DNA from: Chryseobacterium oranimense
GTDB lineage: Bacteria; Bacteroidota; Bacteroidia; Flavobacteriales; Weeksellaceae
Direction of reading: 5' to 3'
Length of the DNA: 64,000 bases
Assembly: GCF_900129755.1 (NCBI RefSeq)
Contig: NZ_FQWT01000001.1
Span: forward strand, 1,178,001-1,242,000
Below, piece after piece: positions 24,427-33,003 of the stretch (the first letter of the stretch is position 1; every line of letters starts with the position of its first letter). A program made the translations under genes and the position numbers. The notes under the pieces were generated by a model that was not told the origin of the DNA, ran no database searches, and saw only the letters and a program-made list of their open reading frames with translations.

Positions 24427-25416
24427 TTATTTGTTAAGAATCATTGCTGCTTCTTTTGCAAAATAAGTAAAGATCATATCTGCTCCGGCTCTTTTGAAGC
24501 AGGTAAGGCTTTCAATGATTGTTTTGTCATTATCCAGCCAGCCGTTCTGTGCTGCTGCCTTTACCATCGCATATTCTCCGCTTACGTTATAAACCGCTAT
24601 GGGAAGATCAATGGCTTCACGAACTTTGGAAACAATATCAAGGTAAGGAAGTCCCGGTTTGATCATAATAATATCTGCCCCTTCGTCAATATCTTTAAAT
24701 ACTTCATTCATAGCTTCACGGGAATTGTGGAAGTCCATCTGATAGGTTTTTTTATCTTTCGGAATCTCCATATTATCCTTTGGTGCGCTGTCCAGAGCAC
24801 TTCTGAAAGGTCCGTAGAACGAACTTGCGTATTTTGCGGAATAGCTCAAAATTCCAACATCGGTAAATCCGCTTTCTTCCAAAGCTTCACGAATGGTAAG
24901 AACTCTTCCATCCATCATATCGCTTGGTGCCACAATGTCAGCCCCGGCTTCAGCATGGGATACGGACATTCTTGCCAGTGCATCATTGGTAGCATCATTT
25001 ACAATCTTTCCGTTTTCGATGATTCCGTCGTGTCCGTAGATAGAATAAGGATCCAAAGCTACATCAGGCATCACAATCATTTCCGGAACTGCATCTTTAA
25101 TCGCTTTGATCGTCTGCTGCATTAAACCGTCTTTGTTCCAGGCTTCTTTTCCGGTATTGTCTTTCAAATGTTCTGACACTTTCATGTACAGGTTGACTGA
25201 TTTTACACCCAAGGAAAAAAGCTCCTTACATTCTTTCACCGTCAGATCTATGCTCCGCCTGAAAATTCCCGGCATCGACGGGATCGCTTCCTGCTGGTTT
25301 TCGCCCTCCATTACGAAGATAGGCATTACAAAATCATCAGTCGTAAGGATATTTTCTCTTACTAAACTTCTGATAGATTCATTAACTCTAAGCCTTCTAT
25401 TTCTTGAATGTATCAT
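24427..25416 (-). CDS. hemB: Porphobilinogen synthase (delta-aminolevulinate dehydratase)
   Basis: A 329-aa enzyme joining two 5-aminolevulinates into porphobilinogen in haem synthesis. Both active-site lysines are visible: SYSAKYASSFYGPFR (about 196-210) and MIKPGLPYLD (about 250-260, Schiff-base Lys). The metal-site segment reads VALDPYSIYGHDG (about 119-131) without the Cys triad of zinc enzymes, so a Mg-type enzyme is expected. Normal length; monocistronic. Confidence 0.96.
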   Translation of the reverse strand: MIHSRNRRLRVNESIRSLVRENILTTDDFVMPIFVMEGENQQEAIPSMPGIFRRSIDLTVKECKELFSLGVKSVNLYMKVSEHLKDNTGKEAWNKDGLMQQTIKAIKDAVPEMIVMPDVALDPYSIYGHDGIIENGKIVNDATNDALARMSVSHAEAGADIVAPSDMMDGRVLTIREALEESGFTDVGILSYSAKYASSFYGPFRSALDSAPKDNMEIPKDKKTYQMDFHNSREAMNEVFKDIDEGADIIMIKPGLPYLDIVSKVREAIDLPIAVYNVSGEYAMVKAAAQNGWLDNDKTIIESLTCFKRAGADMIFTYFAKEAAMILNK

Positions 25417-25474
25417 TTTGGAATACTTTTTGAATAAGTTTCCACAAATTTACTACAACTTATATAAAAAACTA

Positions 25475-25505
25475 TTGTATAGAATTGTAGAATTGTTTAT
25501 TTTTG
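25475..25505 (+). promoter_or_regulatory. Promoter of small T9SS cargo gene
   Basis: TTG (25475-25477), 20 bases, TATTTTTG (25498-25505), 29 bases before the ATG at 25535. It fixes the start within a much longer open frame. Confidence 0.65.
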
Positions 25506-25534
25506 TTTTAATACATTCGAGAAATTATAATTTG

Positions 25535-25885
25535 ATGAAAAAACTTTTACTTTTATTTATCTTTATCGGCGCTTTCGTTGGATTTTCCAACAATATGCAA
25601 GCACAGCTAAGAGAGCCGGGATCTCCTTCACAGAAGTCTGATGACGGGGTATTGGTAGCTTACCCAAATCCAGCAAAAGATTTCCTTCTGATCAAAGCGA
25701 AAGATTCTGCTTTAAAGATCAAAAGTGTAACCTTTTATTCAATATTAGGAACACAGGTAGCTAATTATTCTGTCAATATGAACTCCGGTGAAATCAATAT
25801 TGAAAAACTGAAACCCGGAAAATATCTGATTCGCTATATTTTAAGCGATAATACCCAAAAGGTTACTCAAATTGTAAAACAATAA
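25535..25885 (+). CDS. Minimal type IX secretion cargo (signal peptide plus sorting domain)
   Basis: A 116-aa protein: Sec signal peptide (about residues 1-24, ending MQAQ), roughly 15 linker residues, then a type A T9SS C-terminal sorting domain (VLVAYPNPAKDFLLIKA..., SILGTQVANYS, then LKPGKYLIRY and a KVTQIVKQ end). Almost nothing lies between signal and sorting domain, so it has no passenger of its own. The open frame extends far upstream across the hemB start, but the promoter and signal peptide set the start at 25535. PorX, a T9SS regulator, is encoded in the same window. Confidence 0.88.
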   Translation: MKKLLLLFIFIGAFVGFSNNMQAQLREPGSPSQKSDDGVLVAYPNPAKDFLLIKAKDSALKIKSVTFYSILGTQVANYSVNMNSGEINIEKLKPGKYLIRYILSDNTQKVTQIVKQ

Positions 25886-25890
25886 AATTA

Positions 25891-25918
25891 AATCCTGATA
25901 ATCATCAGGATTTTTTCT
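25891..25918 (+). terminator. Terminator after T9SS cargo gene
   Basis: AATCCTGAT, a 4-base loop, ATCAGGATT, then six T residues. Confidence 0.9.
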
Positions 25919-25989
25919 TTTATCACTGTTCTGCCTTAATAATTCCGTAACTTTCAGAACTTTTTTAGACTCATTGTAAAAACAATTTA

Positions 25990-26901
25990 ATGCTTAAAGC
26001 TGAACATATCAGAAAGACCTATAGCTCCGGAAAGAAAATAGCATTGGATGATTTCAGCATCCATGTTCCTCAAGGCAGTATTTATGGTCTTCTAGGCCCG
26101 AACGGAGCCGGGAAAACATCCTTTATCCGTATCATCAACCAAATTACCCAAGCCGATTCCGGAGACGTCTTCATCAATGGAAACAAGCTTAACCCCAGCC
26201 ATATCCGGGACATTGGTTATATGCCGGAAGAAAGGGGACTTTATAAAAATATGAGTGTGGGTGATCAGATCCTTTATTTTGGGGAGCTGAAAGGAATGAG
26301 TAAAAACGATGCTTTAAATGAAGCTAAGAAATGGTTTGAAAAACTTCACATCGACCAGTGGTGGAAAAAGAAACTTTCCGAACTCTCGAAAGGGATGGCC
26401 CAGAAGATTCAGTTTGTAGTTACTGTTCTGCACCGTCCGCACCTTCTTATTCTTGATGAGCCTTTTTCAGGTTTTGATCCGGTAAATGCCAATTTAATTA
26501 AAGATCAGATTATTGATCTTAAAAATAACGGAACTACGATTATCCTTTCAACGCACAGAATGGAAAGCGTTGAGGAAATGTGCGATTATGTAGCCTTGAT
26601 CAACAACTCTAAAAAAATCATCGACGGAAGGGTTTTTGACGTGAGGGAAAAATTTAAGAAAAATATTTTCGGGGTTACTCTTTCCGAGGTGGATGAGGCT
26701 AAATTTGAGAATTTTAAAACCAGCTATGATATTTTTAATTTCTCTAATGAAAACAACCTGATTTCTTTTGATCTTAAAAATGAAAGCGGACAGAATGATA
26801 TTCTCCTGGACCTTATACATGTAGGAAAAGTAAGATCATTTGATGAGAAGATACCGAGTATGAACGAAGTGTTTATTAATGCTGTAAGCAATCATTCTTA
26901 A
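25990..26901 (+). CDS. ABC transporter ATP-binding protein (NatA-like)
   Basis: A 303-aa cytoplasmic ATPase: Walker A GPNGAGKT (36-43), ABC signature ELSKGMAQKIQF (about 135-146), Walker B LLILDEPFSGFDP, and the switch His in STHRMESVEE. A C-terminal extension (about 215-303) matches the DUF4162-type tail of NatA/CcmA-like ATPases. It pairs with the ABC-2 permease that starts 6 bases downstream. NatAB of Bacillus exports sodium; drug or peptide export is equally possible in this family. Confidence 0.92.
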   Translation: MLKAEHIRKTYSSGKKIALDDFSIHVPQGSIYGLLGPNGAGKTSFIRIINQITQADSGDVFINGNKLNPSHIRDIGYMPEERGLYKNMSVGDQILYFGELKGMSKNDALNEAKKWFEKLHIDQWWKKKLSELSKGMAQKIQFVVTVLHRPHLLILDEPFSGFDPVNANLIKDQIIDLKNNGTTIILSTHRMESVEEMCDYVALINNSKKIIDGRVFDVREKFKKNIFGVTLSEVDEAKFENFKTSYDIFNFSNENNLISFDLKNESGQNDILLDLIHVGKVRSFDEKIPSMNEVFINAVSNHS

Positions 26902-26906
26902 TTTTT

Positions 26907-28217
26907 ATGAATAATATTTTTTTAATTACAAAAAGGGAATTTCTTACACAGGTTAAGAAAAAATCCTTCATTATATTAACATTACTTGCTCCTCTTTTAG
27001 TGGTTGGATTTGGAGCGGTAATCGGACTGATGTTTAAAGCAAACGAATCCCACAGCATCATTGAGGTTGTGGATAAAAGCGGACTTTTCAGGAATCAGCT
27101 GAAATCCAATGACAAACTTGAGTATGTGTTTGTTTCAGCCGCTGATGAAAAAGCAAAGATCAATAATCTTAAAGACAATGAGTCAATGGACGGCATTCTG
27201 ATCCTTCCCGAACTGAAAAATCAGAATTACAATGAGCTTGAAAACAGCACAAGGCTTATTATAAACGCCAAAATGGGCTTTGATACCAAACAGAAGATCG
27301 TTTCTGACATTACAGATGTGATCAAAAAGGAAAAGATCAAGCAACTTGGTATTGAAGAAACTCAACTCAACAGTCTTGATAAAGGCTTTACGTTAAAAAC
27401 GATTAATGTTTCTGATAACAGCAAGGAAGATTCTGACCTTGCCTTCGGTGTAAAAAGCGGTTTGAGCATCCTTTTAATGTATGTGACGTTCATGTTCATC
27501 ATTATTTATGGAGTAAGGGTAATGAGAAGTGTTCTTGAAGAGAAGAACAACCGTGTGGTGGAAATCATTATTTCATCAGTCAAGCCTTTTGAACTGATGA
27601 TGGGTAAAATATTGGGGGTAACCCTGGTGGCCCTGACCCAATTTCTGATCTGGATCTCAATGTCTGTTATAGGAGCATTAGTCTTGAATACCGGATTTTC
27701 ATCTTTCCAGAAAAATATTCCGGGAGGAAATGAGGAACTGGCCAATAAGCTGGATATTACACAGATTGCTACTCAGGTTTCACACAGCCTGCTGGAACTG
27801 AATTTCCCTCTGATCATCTTTGTATTCATTATATTTTTTCTTTTGGGATATATCTTTTACAGTTCTATTTATGCAGCCATTGGTTCTGCAGTAGATAATG
27901 AGACAGAGACCCAGCAGTTCACTTTATTTGCTATTTTACCGCTTACCGTAGGGATGTACGGGAGTTTTTCTTTAATGAACAATCCTGACGGTCCATTGGG
28001 CTTCTGGCTGTCTATTATCCCGTTTACTTCACCAGTTGCGATGATTGCAAGAATACCTTTTGGTGTTCCGGCATGGCAGATTGCCCTGTCTATTGCATTA
28101 TTACTGGGAACTACTATTTTCATGATATTCTTAGCAGGTAAGATTTACCGAGTAGGGATTTTAATGTACGGAAATAAGGCTACTTTGAAGGAGATCTGGA
28201 AGTGGATTAAAGGGTAG
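26907..28217 (+). CDS. ABC-2 type permease (NatB-like)
   Basis: A 436-aa inner-membrane protein: one N-terminal helix (about 18-42), a large external domain (about 45-180) and five or six C-terminal helices, the ABC-2_membrane_3 layout. VLEEKNNRVVEIIISS near 208-223 is the coupling-helix signature of this family. It forms the channel for the ATPase six bases upstream. Confidence 0.92.
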   Translation: MNNIFLITKREFLTQVKKKSFIILTLLAPLLVVGFGAVIGLMFKANESHSIIEVVDKSGLFRNQLKSNDKLEYVFVSAADEKAKINNLKDNESMDGILILPELKNQNYNELENSTRLIINAKMGFDTKQKIVSDITDVIKKEKIKQLGIEETQLNSLDKGFTLKTINVSDNSKEDSDLAFGVKSGLSILLMYVTFMFIIIYGVRVMRSVLEEKNNRVVEIIISSVKPFELMMGKILGVTLVALTQFLIWISMSVIGALVLNTGFSSFQKNIPGGNEELANKLDITQIATQVSHSLLELNFPLIIFVFIIFFLLGYIFYSSIYAAIGSAVDNETETQQFTLFAILPLTVGMYGSFSLMNNPDGPLGFWLSIIPFTSPVAMIARIPFGVPAWQIALSIALLLGTTIFMIFLAGKIYRVGILMYGNKATLKEIWKWIKG

Positions 28218-28272
28218 TTTTCGTTGTTCTTTTGTCTTCGATAAATGAGCCAACAAAAACTACTGTATAAAA

Positions 28273-28309
28273 CAAAAAATCCCGGAAATTTTAATTTCCG
28301 GGATTTTTT
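28273..28309. terminator. Bidirectional terminator between permease and porin-like gene
   Basis: Near-perfect stem of about 17 bp (AAAATCCCGGAAATT and complement) with an A tract on one side and a T tract on the other, so it can serve both convergent genes. Confidence 0.93.
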
Positions 28310-28331
28310 TATCATTGAATAACTTATTATT

Positions 28332-29000
28332 CTATTTAAAGATATAGCTTAAGCTCAGGCTGACTACCTGCTCAGACTTTTTCTTATCAGTTCCTCCTTT
28401 TTCTTTTGCAAGATCAGGATAAGTATCTGAAAGACCAAGGTCATATTTAAGAGCCAGTTCCAGCTGTCTTTTATAGCTGTATCCTACTCCTAATCCTAAA
28501 GCAAAGTTAAAGCTTGAAGCTTTTCCACTTACGGACGGATATAAAGGATCGGTAACATCCGGGTCATAATATGGTCTCCCTATCGGAGCATTTTTAACAT
28601 TCTGACTCATCAGAAAGTTAAATCTTGGACCGATCATTCCAAAGAATTCTGATTGTGCTTCAGAAAAATATGCTTTAAAATAAACCGGAACGCTCAGATA
28701 ATTGTTCCCATATACTGCATCATAACCATCTTTTCCTTTGGCATCTTTGTCTTTTCCGGTTTCACCTGCACCGTAATATACGACTTCAGGCTGTAAAAAG
28801 AACTGGTTTGCTTTTCCGATCGGGATCAGCGCCAAAACTCCGCCCTGAAATGCATATCTGGGACCGGAAGGGTTATGGGCATTTCTTACTCTGGAATAGT
28901 TACCTCCTGCCGTGACACCAAATCTTGTATTTGCAAAGTCGATCTGGGCAAAAGACAGGGTTGAAAGGGCTAATGCTGAGGTTAATAAAAGTTTTTTCAT
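28332..29000 (-). CDS. Outer membrane beta-barrel protein (PorT-like)
   Basis: A 222-aa protein with a 19-residue signal peptide (MKKLLLTSALALSTLSFAQ) and alternating amphipathic strands: FGVTAGGNYSRV, NQFFLQPEVVYYG, YLSVPVYFKAYF, FNFALGLGVGYSY, LELALKYDLGLSD, and a closing VVSLSLSYIFK with C-terminal aromatic. This is an eight-strand-type outer-membrane barrel. Transport or adhesion role is unknown. sucD lies 19 bases upstream on the same strand, so read-through is possible. Confidence 0.85.
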   Translation of the reverse strand: MKKLLLTSALALSTLSFAQIDFANTRFGVTAGGNYSRVRNAHNPSGPRYAFQGGVLALIPIGKANQFFLQPEVVYYGAGETGKDKDAKGKDGYDAVYGNNYLSVPVYFKAYFSEAQSEFFGMIGPRFNFLMSQNVKNAPIGRPYYDPDVTDPLYPSVSGKASSFNFALGLGVGYSYKRQLELALKYDLGLSDTYPDLAKEKGGTDKKKSEQVVSLSLSYIFK

Positions 29001-29019
29001 ATGTTTTGTTTTGTATTTG

Positions 29020-29892
29020 TTATCCTAGAATTTTTGCAACAGTAGCACCAATATCTGCAGGAGAATCTACAACGTTGATTCCGTTGTCTCTCATGATCTG
29101 CATTTTTGCCTGAGCTGTATCTTCATCACCTCCTACAATAGCACCGGCGTGTCCCATAGTTCTTCCTTTAGGAGCAGTTTGTCCGGCAATAAATCCTACA
29201 ACCGGCTTAGTAGATCCGCTTGCTTTGTACCATCTTGCAGCTTCAGCCTCTAATCCACCACCAATTTCACCGATCATTACTACTGCTTCAGTTTCAGGGT
29301 CGTTGATGAATAATTCCAACGCTTCTCTTGTTGTTGTTCCAATGATTGGGTCACCACCAATACCAATTGCTGTAGAAACACCGTAACCTGCTTTTACAAC
29401 CTGATCAGCAGCTTCGTAAGTAAGGGTACCTGATTTTGAAACGATACCTACTTTACCTTTTTTGAAAACGAAACCTGGCATAATACCAATTTTAGCTTCT
29501 TCAGAAGTAATGATTCCCGGACAGTTAGGACCGATCAATCTGCAGTCTCTGTCGGCGATGTAAGATTTTACTTTTACCATATCCGCTACAGGAATACCTT
29601 CAGTAATACATACGATAACTTTGATACCAGCTTCAGCAGCTTCCATAATCGCGTCAGCAGCGAATGCAGGTGGTACGAAAATGATACTTACGTTAGCTCC
29701 AGCTTTTTGAACAGCATCAGCCACTGTATTAAATACAGGCTTTCCTAAGTGCTCAGATCCTCCTTTTCCCGGAGTAACCCCTCCTACTACGTTGGTTCCG
29801 TATTCAATCATCTGGCCCGCGTGGAAAGTACCTTCGTTCCCTGTAAATCCTTGTACAATTACTTTAGAATCTTTGTTTACTAAAATTGACAT
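29020..29892 (-). CDS. sucD: Succinate-CoA ligase, alpha subunit
   Basis: A 290-aa subunit of the TCA-cycle enzyme converting succinyl-CoA to succinate with NTP formation. N-terminal CoA-binding Rossmann domain starts [15 protein letters not shown]; the phosphorylated His lies in [13 protein letters not shown] (about residue 249). Normal length. The beta subunit is not in this window, as is usual in flavobacteria where sucC and sucD may be apart. Confidence 0.97.
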   Translation of the reverse strand: MSILVNKDSKVIVQGFTGNEGTFHAGQMIEYGTNVVGGVTPGKGGSEHLGKPVFNTVADAVQKAGANVSIIFVPPAFAADAIMEAAEAGIKVIVCITEGIPVADMVKVKSYIADRDCRLIGPNCPGIITSEEAKIGIMPGFVFKKGKVGIVSKSGTLTYEAADQVVKAGYGVSTAIGIGGDPIIGTTTREALELFINDPETEAVVMIGEIGGGLEAEAARWYKASGSTKPVVGFIAGQTAPKGRTMGHAGAIVGGDEDTAQAKMQIMRDNGINVVDSPADIGATVAKILG

Positions 29893-29935
29893 TTTATTGA
29901 TGTTTTAATTTATTTAAATATTTTATTAATGCTCA

Positions 29936-29969
29936 CAAATTTACTTATTTTTCTTTGATTTTGGACAAA
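29936..29969 (-). promoter_or_regulatory. Promoter of sucD
   Basis: TTTG (29969-29966), 22 bases, exact TAAATTTG (29943-29936), 43 bases before the ATG. Confidence 0.55.
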
Positions 29970-29983
29970 ACCAAGTGAATAGT

Positions 29984-30886
29984 TTATTTGAGATTTCTCA
30001 GCTTTACTTCTTTTTTCAAATAGCCTTTGAAATCTTCTGCGAACATTCCAATGTAGGTTCCTTTTTTAAGGTCTCTGTTCACTCCTGTTTTACCAAGAAT
30101 AACAGATCCGGCTTCAATTTTGTTGCCGGAAGCGATGCCTACCTGCCCCCAGAGGGTAACCTCATCTCCTATGACACAGCAGCCTGCAATTCCCACCTGT
30201 GATGCGATCAGACATTTCTTTCCTATGACAGTGTCGTGCCCGATCTGAATCTGGTTATCCAAAACAGAACCTTCCCCGATTACCGTAGAATCCGTAACGC
30301 CTCTGTCGATCGTACAGCCATTTCCAATTTCTACATTGTTTTCGATGACCACATTCCCAACCGAAATAAGACGGTCAAAATTCCCATTCAGCTTTCTGTA
30401 ATAAAACGCATCACCTCCTAAAACCGTGTTTGACTGAATGACAACATTATCCCCAATCACCGTTCTGTCTCCAATAACAACGTTTGGAAAAATTAAAGTA
30501 TTTTTTCCGATGACAACATTATTTCCGATCACAGCGGTACGATGGATTTTTGTACCCTCCCCGATTTCTACATCGTGAAGTTCCTCAGTGAAATTGTATA
30601 TTCTTGTAAAGTGGGTATTGATTTTATTGAAATCTCTGAAAGGGTCATCGGAAACCAAAAGTGCTTTCCCTTCCGGACATTCTACTTTTTTGTCGATCAG
30701 AATAATTGTAGCCGCAGAATTTAAGGCTTTATCATAATATTTCGGGTGATTCACGAAAACGATGTCTCCCGGTTTTACCATATGGATCTCGTTGGTTCCC
30801 AATACTTCAAAGTCTTCGGGACCTACGAATTCCGAGCCTATTAAATCGGCAATAGTTTTGAGCTTTTGTGGAGAGTGGAATCTCAT
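29984..30886 (-). CDS. lpxD: Second LpxD-like UDP-3-O-acylglucosamine N-acyltransferase
   Basis: A 300-aa left-handed beta-helix protein. Residues about 1-90 match the LpxD N-terminal uridine-binding domain (KTIADLIGS, then [13 protein letters not shown]); residues about 105-260 are hexapeptide repeats ([20 protein letters not shown] pattern), and [12 protein letters not shown] carries the catalytic-type His. It is shorter and clearly diverged from the LpxD at 34394-35425, so it is a paralogue; another N-acyltransferase substrate is possible. A terminator separates it from efp upstream; sucD follows downstream with its own promoter. Confidence 0.83.
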   Translation of the reverse strand: MRFHSPQKLKTIADLIGSEFVGPEDFEVLGTNEIHMVKPGDIVFVNHPKYYDKALNSAATIILIDKKVECPEGKALLVSDDPFRDFNKINTHFTRIYNFTEELHDVEIGEGTKIHRTAVIGNNVVIGKNTLIFPNVVIGDRTVIGDNVVIQSNTVLGGDAFYYRKLNGNFDRLISVGNVVIENNVEIGNGCTIDRGVTDSTVIGEGSVLDNQIQIGHDTVIGKKCLIASQVGIAGCCVIGDEVTLWGQVGIASGNKIEAGSVILGKTGVNRDLKKGTYIGMFAEDFKGYLKKEVKLRNLK

Positions 30887-30902
30887 AACAACTGGTTTTC
30901 TT

Positions 30903-30940
30903 ATAAAAACAAAATTCGGTATGCTGGTGCAAACCGAATT
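30903..30940 (-). terminator. Terminator after efp
   Basis: AATTCGGT and ACCGAATT arms around a 12-base loop, followed on the minus strand by TTTTGTTTTT, closing the lpxD-lpxC-lpxA-efp run. Confidence 0.7.
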
Positions 30941-30956
30941 GATGTAAATTTTATTA

Positions 30957-31520
30957 TTATTTTACTCTTTCTAAGTAGCTGCCGTCTTCTGTACTTACTT
31001 TAATTTTGTCTCCCGGCTCGATGAATAGAGGAACCATCACTCTGGCCCCGGTTTCAACGATTGCATTTTTAAGAGCGTTGGTAGCCGTATTTCCTTTTAC
31101 TCCCGGATCTGCCTCAACTACTTCCAGGTAAACAGACTGAGGAAGTTCAGCAGAAAGTGGAGTTTCGTCAGCCTCTTTCAAAATGATCGTTACTTCTTCT
31201 CCTGCTTTCATGAACTGTGAATTTTCAATCATTTCTTTATTCAGATATAACTGAGAGAAATCGTCATTATTCATGAAGTGGAAGCCATTCTCGTCATCGT
31301 AAAGATACTGGAACTTTCTGGTGATTACTTTTACTTCGTCTATTTTGTGTCCTGCAGAGAAGGTATTATCAATTACTTTCCCGTTAGTCACAGACTTTAA
31401 TTTGGTTCTTACGAAAGCTGGTCCTTTTCCAGGTTTTACGTGAAGAAACTCTATTACTTTAAAAATATCGTTACTGTACTCAATGCAAAGTCCCTTTCTG
31501 ATATCGTTACTTGTTGCCAT
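30957..31520 (-). CDS. efp: Elongation factor P
   Basis: A 187-aa three-domain translation factor that relieves stalling at polyproline. The tip loop [10 protein letters not shown] carries Lys32, the usual modification site; OB domains II and III follow, ending in the typical [18 protein letters not shown]. No EpmA/EpmB-like modification gene is seen nearby. It is the last gene of the lpx run, 17 bases after an unknown exported protein. Confidence 0.96.
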   Translation of the reverse strand: MATSNDIRKGLCIEYSNDIFKVIEFLHVKPGKGPAFVRTKLKSVTNGKVIDNTFSAGHKIDEVKVITRKFQYLYDDENGFHFMNNDDFSQLYLNKEMIENSQFMKAGEEVTIILKEADETPLSAELPQSVYLEVVEADPGVKGNTATNALKNAIVETGARVMVPLFIEPGDKIKVSTEDGSYLERVK

Positions 31521-31537
31521 TAATTTATGTTATCTTT

Positions 31538-32209
31538 TTATTTATTATTCTCTTTATTTACCAAATCAATTATATCCTCTAAGTAATACTGATTTGTTTT
31601 TAGCTTTGAAATGACTTCAGGATCATTATCTGTAAGCTTAACAATAAGTTTTGTATCCACTACCAATCCGAAGCTGACATCTCTTTTATCAGAGGTATTA
31701 TTTGATTTTTCAATATCAATCAATAGAACCTTATAAGAGTTTCCTTTTTTATCCTTCCACGCAAACTTAGGTGTCAGGCCTGCATTTAAAGCACCTCCCA
31801 GCAAACCTCCTCCATAAGGATTATTGTATGAAATTGCTTTTTTATCTTTTACTTCATCCAGATAGACCAAAAAATATTTCTTCCCAATTACCTTAACTTT
31901 TGCAAATGTATCAAAAGAATAGATATACGCTGCATAGGTCATGCTAAAATACAGGTTATCCTGATACTTCATCAGCCATGCTCTATTCTCCTTCTTTGCT
32001 TTTTGATCAGTATCTGTATATCTGAATGGTGACATTTTAATGTAATCTTCATTCTGACTTTTTACTTCTGCATAAACATTAGGTTTGGCAAGGCTATCTT
32101 TTTTATAGTCCGAGAAGCCGTAATAGAAATCCATGCCTGTTATTCTTTGGTTCTGGGACAGATAAAAATTGGAAATTGCCAGTACAAAAAGGAAAGACAA
32201 TTTTTTCAT
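31538..32209 (-). CDS. Unknown exported protein between lpxA and efp
   Basis: A 223-aa protein with a Sec signal peptide (about residues 1-19) and a soluble beta-rich body; GLLGGALNAG near 145-155 is a flexible Gly/Ala segment. No known family or catalytic motif is recognised. Its ATG overlaps the lpxA stop as TAATG, so it is translated together with lipid A genes. That points to an envelope role, but only by position. Confidence 0.75.
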   Translation of the reverse strand: MKKLSFLFVLAISNFYLSQNQRITGMDFYYGFSDYKKDSLAKPNVYAEVKSQNEDYIKMSPFRYTDTDQKAKKENRAWLMKYQDNLYFSMTYAAYIYSFDTFAKVKVIGKKYFLVYLDEVKDKKAISYNNPYGGGLLGGALNAGLTPKFAWKDKKGNSYKVLLIDIEKSNNTSDKRDVSFGLVVDTKLIVKLTDNDPEVISKLKTNQYYLEDIIDLVNKENNK

Positions 32210-33003
32210 TAGTTGCTTTCTTTACCTGTTCCGTATCCTTTTACAATACCTCTCGGTGAGTTTTGGATAAACTGAAGGATCTCATCTCTTTCAGCGGTTG
32301 GAAGCATTTCTTTTTCAATATAAGCTACAGCCTGGGAAACGTTCATTTTCATCTGGAAAATAGTTCTGTAGATTTTCTGGATCTCGAAAATTTTCTCGTT
32401 GGTGAATCCTCTCCTTCTTAATCCTACTGAATTGATTCCCGCATAAGACATTGGTTCTCTTGCTACTTTTACATACGGAGGAATATCTTTCCTTACCAGG
32501 GTCCCTCCTGAAATCATCACATGTTTTCCGATTTTACCAAACTGATGAACAGCACTGAGGCCTCCCATTACGGTATAATCACCAATTTCTACGTGTCCCG
32601 CAATACCACAGCCGTTTACAATGATCACGTGATCTCCGATAACGCAGTCGTGTGCAATGTGGGAAGTGGCCATGATCAGGCAGTTTTTACCAATTTTAGT
32701 AAATCCCAGAGCTTTTGTTCCCCTGTTTACGGTAACACACTCCCTGATTGTAGTTTCATCACCAATAATTACCTGAGTATCTTCACCATCAAATTTTAAA
32801 TCCTGAGGGATCGCAGAAATTACCGTTCCGGGGAAAATTCTACAGTTCTTACCTATTCTGGCTCCATCCATGATGGTAACGTTAGGACCAATCCAAGTTC
32901 CTTCTCCGATCTCTACGTCCCCTGCAATTGTAGTAAAAGGTTCTACGATTACATTTTTGCTGATTTTCGCACGTTTATCTACGGCTGCTAATTGATGAAT
33001 CAT
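32209..33003 (-). CDS. lpxA: Acyl-ACP:UDP-N-acetylglucosamine O-acyltransferase
   Basis: A 264-aa left-handed beta-helix enzyme, first step of lipid A synthesis. Hexapeptide repeats run through residues about 10-180; the catalytic His is in ATSHIAHDCVIGD (about 120-130), and RRGFTNEKIFEIQKIYR begins the C-terminal helical domain. It starts immediately after the lpxC-fabZ stop and is part of a continuous operon. Confidence 0.96.
   Translation of the reverse strand: MIHQLAAVDKRAKISKNVIVEPFTTIAGDVEIGEGTWIGPNVTIMDGARIGKNCRIFPGTVISAIPQDLKFDGEDTQVIIGDETTIRECVTVNRGTKALGFTKIGKNCLIMATSHIAHDCVIGDHVIIVNGCGIAGHVEIGDYTVMGGLSAVHQFGKIGKHVMISGGTLVRKDIPPYVKVAREPMSYAGINSVGLRRRGFTNEKIFEIQKIYRTIFQMKMNVSQAVAYIEKEMLPTAERDEILQFIQNSPRGIVKGYGTGKESN

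Noticed and set aside
25106..25534. Long plus-strand frame in front of the T9SS cargo gene
   Set aside because: It is antisense to hemB; a good promoter and signal peptide place the true start at 25535.
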